From assembly GCF_964204865.1 (NCBI RefSeq), contig NC_135252.1, positions 19,799,383 to 19,863,382 on the forward strand: a DNA stretch of 64,000 nucleotides. Direction: 5' to 3'. The stretch comes from Styela clava (lineage: Eukaryota; Chordata; Ascidiacea; Stolidobranchia; Styelidae). The notes beneath the pieces were generated by a model. It saw only the letters and a program-made list of their open reading frames with translations, had not been told where the DNA came from and did no database searches. How positions within the stretch are numbered: the stretch's first letter is position 1; every line of letters begins with the position of its first letter. Position numbers and translations under genes: made by a program. Of the stretch, positions 12,778-24,900 are shown piece by piece.

Positions 12778-12783
12778 ATTAAA
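12778..12783 (+). promoter_or_regulatory. Candidate polyadenylation signal (ATTAAA) of the Ly6 gene
   Basis: ATTAAA lies about 130 bp past the TAA stop, the only near-consensus hexamer I noticed close to the gene end. Confidence 0.35.
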
Positions 12784-12876
12784 GACAACAAACAGTCTTC
12801 AGTGTATTGCCTAATTGAATTTTCATTTTTAACAGAATTACAGAAACTTAGATGTATATGTTTACCAAGTGAATCG

Positions 12877-13091
12877 GGCACTCCAGAAGTGTGTGTACCA
12901 ATATGGAAGTAAATAATTTTGTTTGCCTACTTTACATCAAGTTGTATAAAGGAACTGATTTCTACGGGCTGGGGGTATATTCACTTGTCTAACGAAAACA
13001 TTCCCCGAACTCGTAATTAAACTGAAATAAGGAAAATTGTAATAAAATTATGGCCTCTTCCTAACACGGTACACACACTACGGGAGTACCG
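12877..13091. mobile_element. MITE, second subfamily of the GTACTCCCGTAG group
   Basis: Same element as at 8.96 kb but inverted: it starts CACTCCAGAAGTGTGTGTAC, contains GGGGGTATATTCACTTG and ends ACACACACTACGGGAGTAC. Confidence 0.65.
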
Positions 13092-13890
13092 TGAATCGAA
13101 TTCAACTATTGTTTTATAATTGAATCGGTTGTGCTATTTTTGAATCGTTTTTAAACTCGAAGCATGATAGTTTAAATTGGATGAGAGTTTAAACTTGGGC
13201 AATTAATCTTGCCTAACAAGAAAACGGAGATATGAATCCATATTTCAAAACCGAGTGACGCTTTTGGTACTTATTGACGTCATATGCCATGTCTATTCTT
13301 TATATGACGAACTTGGAATTATGTTTATATGGAACTGTAGTTATATGGAGTTCAGTTACTCGAACAGTAAGGCCAAAGCCCATCTTTTTGATGAGTCTGA
13401 TTTGTTTTTACGGCAAAATTGGTCTCTTGAGCGTAATAATTTATACCAGTATTTCTTTTATGATTCTTCTTTGTAATTGACTTTTTCTTTGGCGCCACCA
13501 CATGCTTGTAGTACGATTCCATTGATATCTCATAGCGTCTGAATAAATGTTTGTAATTCTCATTGCACATCAGGGGTTTTGAGGGATTCTGTAATATTAA
13601 TCACTTCACGTTGAGTACTTTGCTTTCAACGAATATTTACATAAAAGTACTTTTTCTTGAATTACCTTCCAGATATTGCCCCTTGTTTATATTTTTTCAT
13701 GTACCTTATTTGTGTAAAATTGCTCACAGAAACAAGATATATTATTATATTACTTTGGCGGCACCAATTCAGAATTTTTGTTTTCTTCTAGGTCCCCAAG
13801 AATGATAAAATAAATGATCAAAACATGCTTGTATTTTCTGTTTGTACTGTGTTGCACATTATGTACGCTATTGTATGATGCCGCCTAGAG
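13092..13890. other. Intergenic; short open frames without support
   Basis: Overlapping frames at 13255-13480 and 13563-13805 have no splice context or known motif. I see nothing convincing here. Confidence 0.35.
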
Positions 13891-14150
13891 CAGGGGAGGG
13901 ACATGTGTGAAACAGAGGGTCGCACCTCGCTGTTCGCTTTGCATAAGCTTTATAACTCTTATATAATAAATTGGACTTATGCATCGGCTTTGCAACGTGG
14001 AGGGATTGAAAATACTCGCTCGTACTAGATTCAACTAAATTGAAAACTCGTTTCTCCGGCTGCATACCATTCAAATTTAGCATTTATCCGCGGGACGTAC
14101 AATTTTTCCTTGCCGCATTTTGCCCGCGGGACACAGGTTGCACCCCCTTG
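13891..14150. mobile_element. Short hAT-type nonautonomous element
   Basis: Left end CAGGGGAGGGACATGTG and right end GGTTGCACCCCCTTG are imperfect inverted repeats. It is flanked by an 8-bp duplication with one mismatch (GCCTAGAG at 13883-13890, GACTAGAG at 14151-14158), the length expected for hAT insertion. No coding capacity. Confidence 0.65.
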
Positions 14151-15017
14151 GACTAGAGTTTAGTGTGTTAGATTTCTCTATGCTGTATCGTAATTTAAAG
14201 ACTTCATGTTCGACTCCACTTTCGCCAGGGTATACCAAATAAAATTTGGCAGGAAAACACCGAATCAGAAAGATTCTGTTCCTATAAAAAGAGTATCTTA
14301 TTAGTTATAATAAATGTCAGTTTGTCTGGATTAGATCAAACATGCGCCTCATTTTCAGTAGACTTCATGTTTTATATAATGGGGTTATATAATACCAAGT
14401 TCCTGTTATGCGTGGATTTTAGTAACTTTAAAACCGAGCATGCACTTTTAATATTCCTATACATTTGAGTATTTGATTTTAGAAGAAGAAACAATTTTAT
14501 TGCATATGGTTAGTAGACAATTTTGGCCATTGATTTAATTTTAATGAAGAACGCGCATTTTGTTCCAAGGGGATAAAATATTTTGTTTTATTCCAAAACA
14601 TCTTTAACAAAATTTTATTTATTTTATTTAATTTTCCATATGCGTTAGATTTATTAAATTTGTCCTTTTTTACAATAAGATTCTCAAATATGTCGAAAAG
14701 CCTTCACGCTTTAATCACATTTCAAATATTTTTGCTATGCGTTTAGCAATAATTTAGTTATTATCTATTCATGCTCAATCAGAATGAACCACGATTATAC
14801 CATTTGACGTAACACGCGATGTTACATAATACCAATATGGTTTCCATAGACCGGTGTTATAAGTTGCCGCGCTTTGGTATATGTATCAGCAGTTTTTGAG
14901 CTTGGTGAACTTGGTAAAAAAATTTCAACTTTCAAACGGATAGTTGTACCAAAGGACACGAAAAGAAATCCAAACTTCCGTACTCCGAGAACTAAAATTA
15001 TAACCAATGTGGTAAAT
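14151..15017. other. Intergenic, A+T-rich, no gene recognised
   Basis: Mostly T/A runs. Nothing beyond chance open frames. Confidence 0.45.
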
Positions 15018-15549
15018 CAGGAGTGTGCAGCCTGTGGCCTTCAAGGAAAATGGTGATGCGCGCGTAAGAGTTCCAATATTGAATGATATCTGGCCCGCTA
15101 AACTAGTTTCGATTTGGTTTAATCTGGTACGTGCCGGTAATTCTAATCCTGAGTCCAATTTATTAAATATGCCCACAAATCCACACACCCGCACACTAAA
15201 AACTCATATATAATCAATGAGGTAAATATTGAGTGCGTAACCTGCGGCCCATGGGCCAAATGTGGCCCACAAGGAAAATGGTACTGCGCGCTTAGAAATT
15301 CCAATATTGAATGATATGTGGCCCGGTAAAGTAGTTGGGATTTGGTTTAATATGGTACGAGCGAGTAATTCCGATCCCTAAGTCCAATTATTTGTCTATG
15401 CTATGATTTTCAAACAACGCATGTCACAAGATCAGTAACCAAAATTTTTGTGACTACAACTACTAGATAGCTCATGTTAAATGAATCTGCGGTTCGCGGT
15501 TTCACTCAGTTTTTCGTATCCCTTCTGTATCAAAAGTTGAATACCCCTG
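15018..15549. mobile_element. hAT-type element with an internal tandem duplication
   Basis: The left end CAGGAGTGTGCAGCCTGTGG and the right end AAAGTTGAATACCCCTG match the CAGGGGTGTGCAA type. Inside, a block of about 150 bp (AAGGAAAATGGT, then TCCAATATTGAATGATAT) occurs twice, at about 15042-15165 and 15273-15385. The second copy carries its own element-like start (GCGTAACCTGCGGCCC). This could be a nested or tandemly duplicated end. No clear 8-bp duplication was found. Confidence 0.5.
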
Positions 15550-16597
15550 AATGAAAACATTATCAACAGTATACGACGCATTGGTATTGATTCGCGTTCT
15601 CTCAATACAAATTATGTATGAGATGTGTCCGATGTTAGTCGCTAACGTTAGTTAGCTGCCACATATTTTACGATTTTTTTTTCAAAGAAATACTCAAACC
15701 AATCGAACTTTGATGTGGTAAACCTTTCGGTTGTGAAACAATATAGATTAATGCTTCTTCAATGTGAGCAAACAAGAGGGAAAGAGAAAGCTATTATGAG
15801 AGTTATTATTTGTAACAATTAAATTTGAAGTATTTTCAGGTTAGACATTTTAATTTTAATCGTAAAATTGGGAAAATTTGATGGACATTATTAGTTTCTA
15901 GATATGTGTACTATAGCACTATGTTTTATCAAACTAAAATCAAGTCACTAAATATGAAAAACAATTGGGAAATGTTTTCAGTCATGCCGGGTGATTTTAA
16001 AACACATTAAGTCTTTGAGGAAATTAAAGTTATTTTACTCTCAATTTTTGACTTCGATGCTTCTAGGTGTACGAACGAAACTTCAGATCATCTTAATAAA
16101 CCGATAAACCCATTCGCAGGCTGAATATTCTAGCTTCCTAAGTAAAACTAACAAGAAAGTAAAAGTGTACAGTTTACGTTTTTGAACATAAAACCATTTG
16201 TGGACATCTGGTATTCAGAATTATGAATCGATTTTATATATGTTTAGCATAAAGTTATATTTACATTTTACGCAATATTAAATATTATTTTTGTAAAACA
16301 TCAAAATGATATTACCGCCATATTTATGGCAAATCCTCATTACTGCTTTCGAAAACCTTATATTAATCAATTTGGAAAGACCATAGCATAAATTATTCCG
16401 GATGTAAAAGCAAATGTATAAAGTCTCGAGATCGATCGAGAGATCAGATAAAGGCCGGAAAAATCAAGGACATATATTGCTCCAAGTTACACCCATATGT
16501 TTGCGTTGAATATGAGATTCGGATATTACTCTCACACGCGATGGAATTATTACCCATTTATTACAATCATTCATTAAAATTTATTAACAAATTGAAA
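15550..16597. other. Intergenic, no gene recognised
   Basis: A+T-rich sequence without splice-supported exons or recognisable repeats. Confidence 0.4.
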
Positions 16598-16885
16598 TAC
16601 GAGAATATCGGTCGGAGACCGAAGACTTATCGATCGAAACTGCGGTTTCGATTCATGACTCTATAGTGACACCGCGTGTCCCACCACTAATTATTTAATA
16701 ACTCGCTAATTCTACGACATAATTTATCTAAAATCAATAGGCTTCTGGTCCGAGATATGATGAATGCACATGTAAAATTTCGAGCAGATTCAATCACGCC
16801 TTCGTGAGATATCGCATGCATCTAACAGATAAACAGACAAATACCTATCAACATACTTACCTATCTAAAGATCGATATAAGTATA
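16598..16885 (-). mobile_element. (GTCT)n-bearing repeat, DINE-1/HINE-like, inverted copy
   Basis: One end reads GAATATCGGTCGGAGACCGA followed by AGACTTATCGATCG. The body contains ATGCACATG and TTCGTGAGATATCGC; the other end has a shortened CAGACA tract and CCTATCAACATACTTACC. The two ends can form hairpins (GGTC/GACC and a GATCGAT stem). It faces the copy at 17.2 kb. Confidence 0.6.
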
Positions 16886-17227
16886 CAATGTAGATGAAGA
16901 CGAGTGGTTATATATATTGAAGATTTTTGATAGCTTTTCGTTTCGTTAAAAGGGACGTTTTCGTTAAAAGGGACATTTATTTCAGTGGCACTGGATTAGA
17001 ACTGTATGCATTCCTTTTTAATTGTATTAGAATAAACGTAATTTCTTTCTTGTTGATATTTCAGTGGAATAAAGCAATAACTCGTTTTCAAGCAAAAAAT
17101 AAACCTTAGAATGATTCCTAAACAGAATATAATTAATTTCAAGTCGCAAAATTGTAAATTTATTGGGTTTGGGTTATACATGATGATCGGTACAAACCTA
17201 CGTTTTTATATTGAACAAATTTTATTG

Positions 17228-17274
17228 TTACTTATCGATCTTAAGATCGGTAAGTATATTGATAGGTATTTGTA

Positions 17275-17337
<63 letters not shown>

Positions 17338-17672
17338 GTGTCTGTGTGTGTGTCTGTTAGATGCACGCGATATCTCACGAAAGCGAGATTGAATCTGCTC
17401 CAGATTTTGCATGTGCATTCATCTTATCTCGGACCAGAAGCCTATTGATTTTGGGCGAATTATGTCGTATAATTAGCGAGTTATCGATCAATTATTGATA
17501 TAGTGATCTAGATTTTTGTAAAGCGAGAGAATTTTGAAACCCGCCGAGTGTGTGTGTGCGATGCGCAGTGCGCAAGTTACAAGAGCGGATGAATCGGAAC
17601 TGTAGTTTCTGTTTTGGGGGATCCCCTAACTATCGATCGATAAGTCTTCGGTTTCCAACCGATATTCTCGTT
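17228..17672 (+). mobile_element. (GTCT)n-bearing repeat, DINE-1/HINE-like, long copy
   Basis: Begins ACTTATCGATC, then a hairpin, then GGTAAGTATATTGATAGG and a long (TGTC)n run. The conserved body follows (GATGCACGCGATATCTCACG; TCGGACCAGAAGCCTATTG) and the end AAGTCTTCGGTTTCCAACCG. A GTCY microsatellite next to one terminus, terminal hairpins and lack of target duplication are known traits of nonautonomous Helentrons such as DINE-1 and mini-me; the assignment is by structure only. Confidence 0.6.
17277..17350 (+). repeat. (TGTC)n microsatellite
   Basis: About 14 uninterrupted TGTC units, followed by TGTG variants, inside the HINE-like element. The same tract is shorter in the sister copies. 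Confidence 0.9.
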
Positions 17673-18353
17673 ATTATATTGACAGTATGGGTGTAACTAA
17701 AGAGAGTTATTTTTAGAGGTTTGTTAGAGCTATTGACAACTAATATAAAATATTCATTAAATATTTTTTAAAATAAAGTGCTATGAAAATGAGATAGGCT
17801 AAATTTGGATTTTAAATATATATTTTCGGTAACTGATAGCAAATTTCAATTTCATTTTGATGTAAATGGATGAAAAAGAATTATAAATGTGAGTAATTTT
17901 TTTAAGTTTGAATATTTAATCTTTAAACACTTCCGATGACCATTTGGTGTCTTTTTCAATCTTGAAAAGAACGCAATGTTTTTTAATCAAATATTAGCTA
18001 ATTCAGCGTTTTTCAAATTGTCCCGGAATACCTGCGCTTTTTATCTCGCCTCGCGGAATACTAAAAAATTATAAGTTAAAATTCATAATAAAAAAATGAC
18101 CATGACCCAGAGTCATCGAAGAATGGCCGGGATCGCCATGGCGACCAATTTAGACGCAATTTCAATTCCTGCCCTGCGGAACAAGCTCGCGGATTGGAGG
18201 GCTCCACGAAACACAGTTTTGGCAACTCTAATAACGGTATTTAGGGCTATATTTATTTTTCTCTCTTATGCAAGCTATTGTAAGGAAATACCTAAATCAT
18301 TCAGTTAATGCCTCAACGGGGAATTTACTGGAATAACCTGGGTAAAACTCATC

Positions 18354-19658
18354 ATGGAATATCTATTTTCCAGTAAGTTTATGTCAGCTGTATTTCATTT
18401 GCTGAAATTGCATTTTTGTTCAACTTCAATAGTATTTGTATTTGGTAATGTCAAAATTAGTCATCATTCAGTGACTATAAACAACAAAGAAAAAATTGAA
18501 ATATTGCTATATTACTGTGGCAAAATTTGGGATTAAAAGTTGAATCCGAATATTTATTCCGTTCTCGGTATCAAGTAAATGAGAATTAGCCATTTTTAAA
18601 TATAATATATTCACAAATACAAATATTCTTCAACAACTGTTCATATTATCAAAAAACAATATCTGAAAATAAATACTTGTTGGAGACATATGCAATTCTC
18701 TACTGAACCTGACATTAAACATAAACATTCTGATGTAAACCCATATTATTTCACGATGAACATTTCACAGAGGAGATGGCGCAAGATCGCCATAAACACA
18801 ACGAGGAAATGAAGAAGCTTAAAAAAGAATATGAATTGAGAATACAACAATGTAAAAATTTGACAGACTTCAGAATTAAACAAAGATTAGAGATAGAGAA
18901 ACGAAAAATAATAAACCAGCACGAAATAAATATGTTTGATAAAAGGAAACAAGCTATTGTTGACTTTATCAAACTTGGGTAAATAATTTCCTTTTTTCTT
19001 GCATCTCGTTGTTTTCAAACAAAGCTTAGTTCAACCAAGTATATGTCCCTCGTTTATGTCGACTGGATGATGAACATATCTAAAAAATCCTTTAATATTT
19101 TACCATGTTATTAGCTCATTGTCACAAAATTGATACATGAACACTTTGCAGAAAATGAGTATTAGCCGAAATTTTGAAAACTCTCTTCTGTCTGAATAAA
19201 TTCAATTACTTTCATCTGACATATGCTATGTGTCACCCCCGATTGTCGTGTAGTGTAAACTTTACCTAATAGCGCGAATACCAACAGCGGGTTTTCACTA
19301 TTCTGATTTAGGATGCGAGTTCGTATAATGGGAGCTAAACTAATGCGGTGATAATAATGTCCGGAGGTGAGGCTATGCTGCACGACAATCGAAGGTGGCC
19401 CAAAGATACCATCACATATATGTGATATTCTTATACATGGTCTTGCCTGGTGTGAGAAGTAGCAAAAAGTCGTATATATAAATAAATTGTCTTGACTAAT
19501 ACAATACATTTTACATTAGCCAGACCCTGGGAATCAATTCGTTGTGATTGATCTGATCTGAAACTGATCATTGTCTTAATTTTGCGCGCGATATGATGAG
19601 TGGAAAGCTTGGAACCACCAAAGAACCACCAAAGATTGTTAAAATAAAAGATCATTAG
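18354..19658 (+). pseudogene. MGxxxS coiled-coil gene, copy 2, with stop in exon 3
   Basis: Exon 1 (18354-18372) reads MEYLFS plus one base, with the family's CCAGTAAGT donor. Exon 2 (18771-18978, 208 nt) follows TTTCACAG and reads KEMAQDRHKHNEEMKKL then a charged helix ending AIVDFIKLG at a GTAAAT donor in phase 2. Exon 3 should start at 19520 after ATTAG: it reads GQTLGINSL and meets TGA at 19545-19547. Past the stop the family's FARDMMSGK is still recognisable; relative to the 36.5 kb copy the gap holds 15 extra nt. Gly2 is also changed to Glu, which would abolish myristoylation. The two lesions suggest a dead or shortened gene. Introns are collinear with copy 3 (shared block near 19200-19290 and 36240-36350). 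Confidence 0.6.
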
Positions 19659-21196
19659 CATTTTGTCTCAAATTTTTTATTACTTTTAGAAAATGGCTTA
19701 TATATTTATATGGGGCCGGGTGTACTGCGTGTTCTTTAAAACTCTGAATTTACATTCGTAAACGCATTGACGTGGAAATGAAAAAGTAATCACACTTATA
19801 GGCCAGTTAATCGCAAATAGTGCAATCGAATTCCCTTGGCCGCCGTTGTGTTAATCTAACTTCAACAGAAATATGGTCGTAGTAGCTCCTATAAAACTAG
19901 ATATTTAAATTCAGTTTTCAGACAATTATGCACTCTAGAACATAGTTTCCCTATTCTGCATTTTTTTTCGGTTACTAATTTTGGGATTCAGAAAACAACT
20001 TCAAATTTATAAATGGTGTAGACATCAGAATATTTCTACAACGTGTATGACATATGAAAACATTTAAACCTCAAACCTAACGTCAAATCAATCAAAACTG
20101 TACCCTTGAGGAAAATGATCTAACTTACCCAAAGTGTGTCACCATCAGTCCTGACATCACAACTTACATGCCTTGGTTTGTGGCAGCACAATTTTACCCA
20201 CCATGGTTTGCAATTTGCTGCTGTGGTACCCCGCCCACTCCATTTGTTTGTGGCAGCTAAAAAGTCAGCCACCATGACTTGACTATAGCGGCCATGGTTT
20301 GGAAATCCCGACAAGGTTTTGCGGCAAGGTGCTTAAAACCGCACTTGTACTCAAAGGCGAGGTTTTGGTTTTAGAGGGCAGTACCAACTCCTTTTCAAAA
20401 TGTGAAATAAAATTCTGCGTACATGCAAATTTTTCGTATATTGGAAAGCTTTTTAGACTCATTAGTACTTGAGAACCCACGTTTTATAGGCAGCTCCGCT
20501 GGCTGTTACGGTCTTACTTGACAATTACAAATTTCAGAACCCCCCTTTTCTGACTGCTCCCATGATTATAGGGCCTTGTTCAGAGTATACCTTCATAACA
20601 ATCAAAGAAACTATGTGGGTTCGTTAGCAGACTTTAAAAAAAGCAAGTAGACACACAGCCGACTATATTGAAAGCAGAACAAATTTGGTACAAGACAAAT
20701 TTGAGTCCCGTTCACACCCCGCGGAACCAATTAAAGCAATTATAGCACCCAATCAAAACAGAAAATAAGAGAAAAAACATGTGGGCCGACAAGATACGGA
20801 AATTCTCTTGAAAAATACGTCAGTTTTTATCGCCATAAATTCGTGAATAAATAACGACAATGATTTGATTATGTTCAAATTATTTATTTATTTTATATAT
20901 CTCTGTCCGTTGTCGTCCATACGTTCAATTTTAGAACAGGCAGCTGCGGCGGAATGTTCTGAAGCCATGTTCCGAAGTGGACTTTTATTCCGATAAATAG
21001 AAATGACATATTACGCTCATGTATTCCGAGTTATATGCAACTGTGAGTGTTTTCCAAAATCATCAATTCTGAATATAATATAACAATAGTTTTGAGACAT
21101 AAATAAATTTTCCTTTGTATGCGAAAATGTCATTACAATGGTTCGTGATCACATTACATATTGTTTTCAATGAACCATTTATGCTTCAAGATTTAC
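19659..21196. other. Intergenic with dispersed-repeat fragments
   Basis: The part at 20120-20560 (repeated CCATGGTTTG motifs, then AACCCACGTTTTATAGGC) looks like an old repeat related to 3.7 kb. No gene is supported. Confidence 0.35.
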
Positions 21197-21450
21197 GAAA
21201 TATTTCGAACAAAAGACAGGGGCCAGGGGTGATATTTAATGAATCGTGTTACACAAAAACATTTGAGGCAATTCATTATTCAGATTGATGGTGAACAAAC
21301 TTGATAGGTTAAAAACATGCTTGTAAATTTGACTTTATCTATTTGCCAAACTTTGCCACCGCTGATTGAAAGACAGTATTTTTTCAGTTCTTTGTTGATT
21401 CCTCATTTTGCGGTGAGGATATATTACATGACCAATTATTTTGTATTCAT
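21197..21450 (+). repeat. Dispersed repeat of about 250 bp (copy a)
   Basis: Collinear with 38436-38690 over its length; shared landmarks are GGTGATATTTAATGAATC, ACATGCTTGTAAATTTGAC and GCCAAACTTTGCCACCGCTG. A shorter inverted piece lies at 42659-42752. No terminal repeats recognised. Confidence 0.65.
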
Positions 21451-21978
21451 TTCCTATCTCAAATCGTTGAGGAATGGAAAAGTCATTTAAATTTTCAAGT
21501 TGTCGTGTAGTTCATTCAAAAATGAAGACAACGAAAGTTTTTGAAAGTCTGCAAATTATGTATTTAAAAAGCGAGTAAAATGTCAGTTAGTTTCAATATT
21601 TTAAATACATAGAGACTGATTGAACTTCGCGATTAAAATTCAATGAAGGGTATATGGACCCTACGCTGGATGAATCAGAGATCAAATGTACAACATGTCT
21701 CTCTTGCTGATCTAAAAAAGTTTTGACATGTTTTATGCTAAAAGGAATAATGCAATGTAAAACTACTAAATGTCAATAAATGCATTTGTAGTCATAACAT
21801 GTGCCTTTTAATATTTGTTAGAAAATAATGTTTAAAGTGCCACTTACTTTGCTTGTGTATATATTTTTTTATTTTGTTTTATAATTATAGGAAATTATTA
21901 ATATTACTTATTATAAAAAATTATAATCAATGACCGGATAATTTATTAAATTGCGAATACGTATATGGAAATAACATT

Positions 21979-24900
21979 ATGTCAGGTCGTGCAAAAGATG
22001 GAGATGACCAGGTGGTGTTTTTTATTTAAATTGACTCGATATTTAAACTAATTTGAATTTAACATTAGCATATGAGTAACCGACTGCTATTCAACGCATT
22101 TAGTAAGTTTTTCAACTGTGGATATTTCAAATGTTAAGTTGCGCATTTTCAATATCAAGTTCGTACATGTGCGAGACATTAGTCATGTGAGCGTTATGTA
22201 ATTTGAATTAGTTACTTATTTATTTTTTTTTCATAGGAAACTGCGATGAATCAACCTGCAACCAGCGATTGTGGTAAAGATGAAATGATGAATTTGATTT
22301 TGCAGAGATTGGAAAAGCAGGATAAAGAGTTGGTGAATTGAATTTCAGATATAATTTTAAAGAATTTAAAAATTTCAATCTTACGATTTTTTGTTTTTGT
22401 TTTTAGGGAGATGGTTTGTCTTATATAAAACATATATTGTGTCAAGGAGGAAAACTAAATCCGCCTAATATTTGTTATTTGTAACAACATGAGGTATTTA
22501 TTTGTTTAAATTACCCTGTGAAAAAAACCATAACATTGTGCGATTTTCCAGTTTTCAACTTTTTTTTGTAATCTTATGATTGTATAATCGCTGTCGCTAT
22601 AGTTGCTGTCAGTGTGGCAGGGCATAATATAGAATCGGACATATTGCCAAGCATTTTAAGGGCTTGGGCATTTTGGAGTATTAAAGCTTTTAAATTTTAG
22701 TCGACGCAACAGTATAGGTTATGTTGAACACAATGAAATTAATAAAGTAAGAAATATTGAATATGCCCGTATCTGGCGTATTTTCTGTCCGCAAATTGTG
22801 GTAGTATTCTAGATTAGTATCACTTTTATTTTATCTTAAGTCGGTGCAAATCTTGGCTGTATGCATCTATAATGCATACGGGCATTTCTGAATATTCAAT
22901 TAAATTTTTCAAAATATTTTAGAATGAACTCAAGAGAGAAAATGACGACACAAAGAAACGTTTGAAAGAGACCCAAGTAGAGCTCAACGGAGTAAAAATC
23001 GAACAGGCTGTTTACAAGGTAAAATATATTTTAAAGTCACCGTTATCTAACAACTCATTGAATATTTTGAAAAGAGATTTTATTGGTTGCCTAATCCATG
23101 AAAATTGCGGTTTTAAATAAAAATGAAAAATCACAAAAGTAAAATGTATGTTCTCGAGAATTCAAAACTTTATGACTGCCTACAAATATTAACTAGAAAA
23201 TAAAACTACTATGTAGTAAAAACATTTTTGAAACTAAGCAGCAATTTTATTTTTTAAACCAGAATCTTCCTCAATTGTAATGTAATTACAAATATTACAA
23301 TCGATAATATGATTACTTTTTAAAAAAAATTAATATACCCTTCTTTTAGTCTATTTTTTCTCGCCATCTACGCAAAAAAGTTCTGTTAGCCATTACCCCA
23401 TAATTCGTATGCGTATATTCTACTTAGCGAGATGGCGGTCAAAGATACTACCAAACCATTACCCGCGTATATGAGTCAATGGCCGAAAATTTATTAAAAA
23501 TGTACACTAAAATCGCGTATAGTAGGTACAGCCACCATTGATATAACTACAATCGTTGCCGAGCAGTTCACAAATATTTAAAATGTTTCACCGTTACCTG
23601 TAAAGGGGTACCGTGAAAGTACAGAGATTGTCGTAGCTTTTTCAGGTTCTGTGACAATGATCGTTTCCTCATAATTCAGTTTCAACGTCAATTGAAATAT
23701 CACGTGATCCGAATCACTTCTGCATTAACAGATCAAGTCCGCAGTCAACCATTTCCCATAAAATAAACGTCCAAAATTCATATGCGTTGTTTTACCAGTT
23801 CCTGAATCGGGGTAAGAATACCGGCACATGGACTATCGTAGCTTTCATTTATTGAAGCTTATTTAATCGAGAATATTTGGAGCAAGAATAAATACCCTGT
23901 TTTAAAAATGAAATCACCGTTGGAAGGTTTCAAACCGAGTGAATTTTGAATTGAACCTGAGCTTCAGTCTGTCTTTCATATTGGTAAATTGTGCCCTGCT
24001 TAGAAGGGTATCATTTAGCACTACGCCAATCAGCTAGCCAAGTCGCCAGAGAAGTATGGTTCAATTTACTAATTATACCTTAAATCCTGTTAAACCTTGG
24101 CTGTGGTCATCTATAATGCATACAATATTACTGAATATGCAATTCAATTTTTATATTATTTTAGGATGAACAGAAAAACAAAAATGACGACATGGCTAAT
24201 CACGTAAAAGACAACGAAGAAAATGTCATTGAAGTGGAAACTGAACTGGCAGCTTACAAGGTAAAACATATTTTGAATTGGCCGTTATCTAACAACTGAT
24301 CGAATACTTTAATCAAAGATTTTATTGGTTACCTAACCTATGAAAATTGTGGTTCTACATTGATATGAAAAATTACAAAATTAAAATTCCAAGTTCGCGA
24401 GATTTTAAGACTTTATGACTGCTTACAAATATAGTATAGTGAACCGTTCTAGAAAGTAAGCAGCAGTTTCATTTTTTTTTAATCAGGATCTTTCTTGTTT
24501 GTAATGAAATATATATATTTAAAAGATTTATTTACTATTCATTATCATACATTTTCCGATGAATCAACTTTTCATGCACTTGTTTTTAATCATTCGAATT
24601 AAATATTCTCACCAAAACTTACCATTACCTGTATAGCGGTACCGAGAAAGTACAGGGACTTTCATAGTTTTTTCAGGTCCTGTGACAATGATCGATTCTT
24701 CATAATTCAGTTTCAACGTCAATTGTTTCATCCGAGTCACTTATGTATTAACAGATCAGGTACCGCAGTCAGCCATTCCCCATAAAATAAACGTCCACAA
24801 ATCATATGCGTTGATTTACCAGTTCCTGAATCTGGGTACGAATAACGGCACAGGGACTATCATAGCTTTCATTTATTGAACCTTATTTAATTGGGAATAT

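Noticed and set aside
17111..17418. Open frames on both strands with repeated Cys-Leu-Ser-Val or Thr-Asp-Arg-Gln
   Set aside because: Translation of the (TGTC)n microsatellite.
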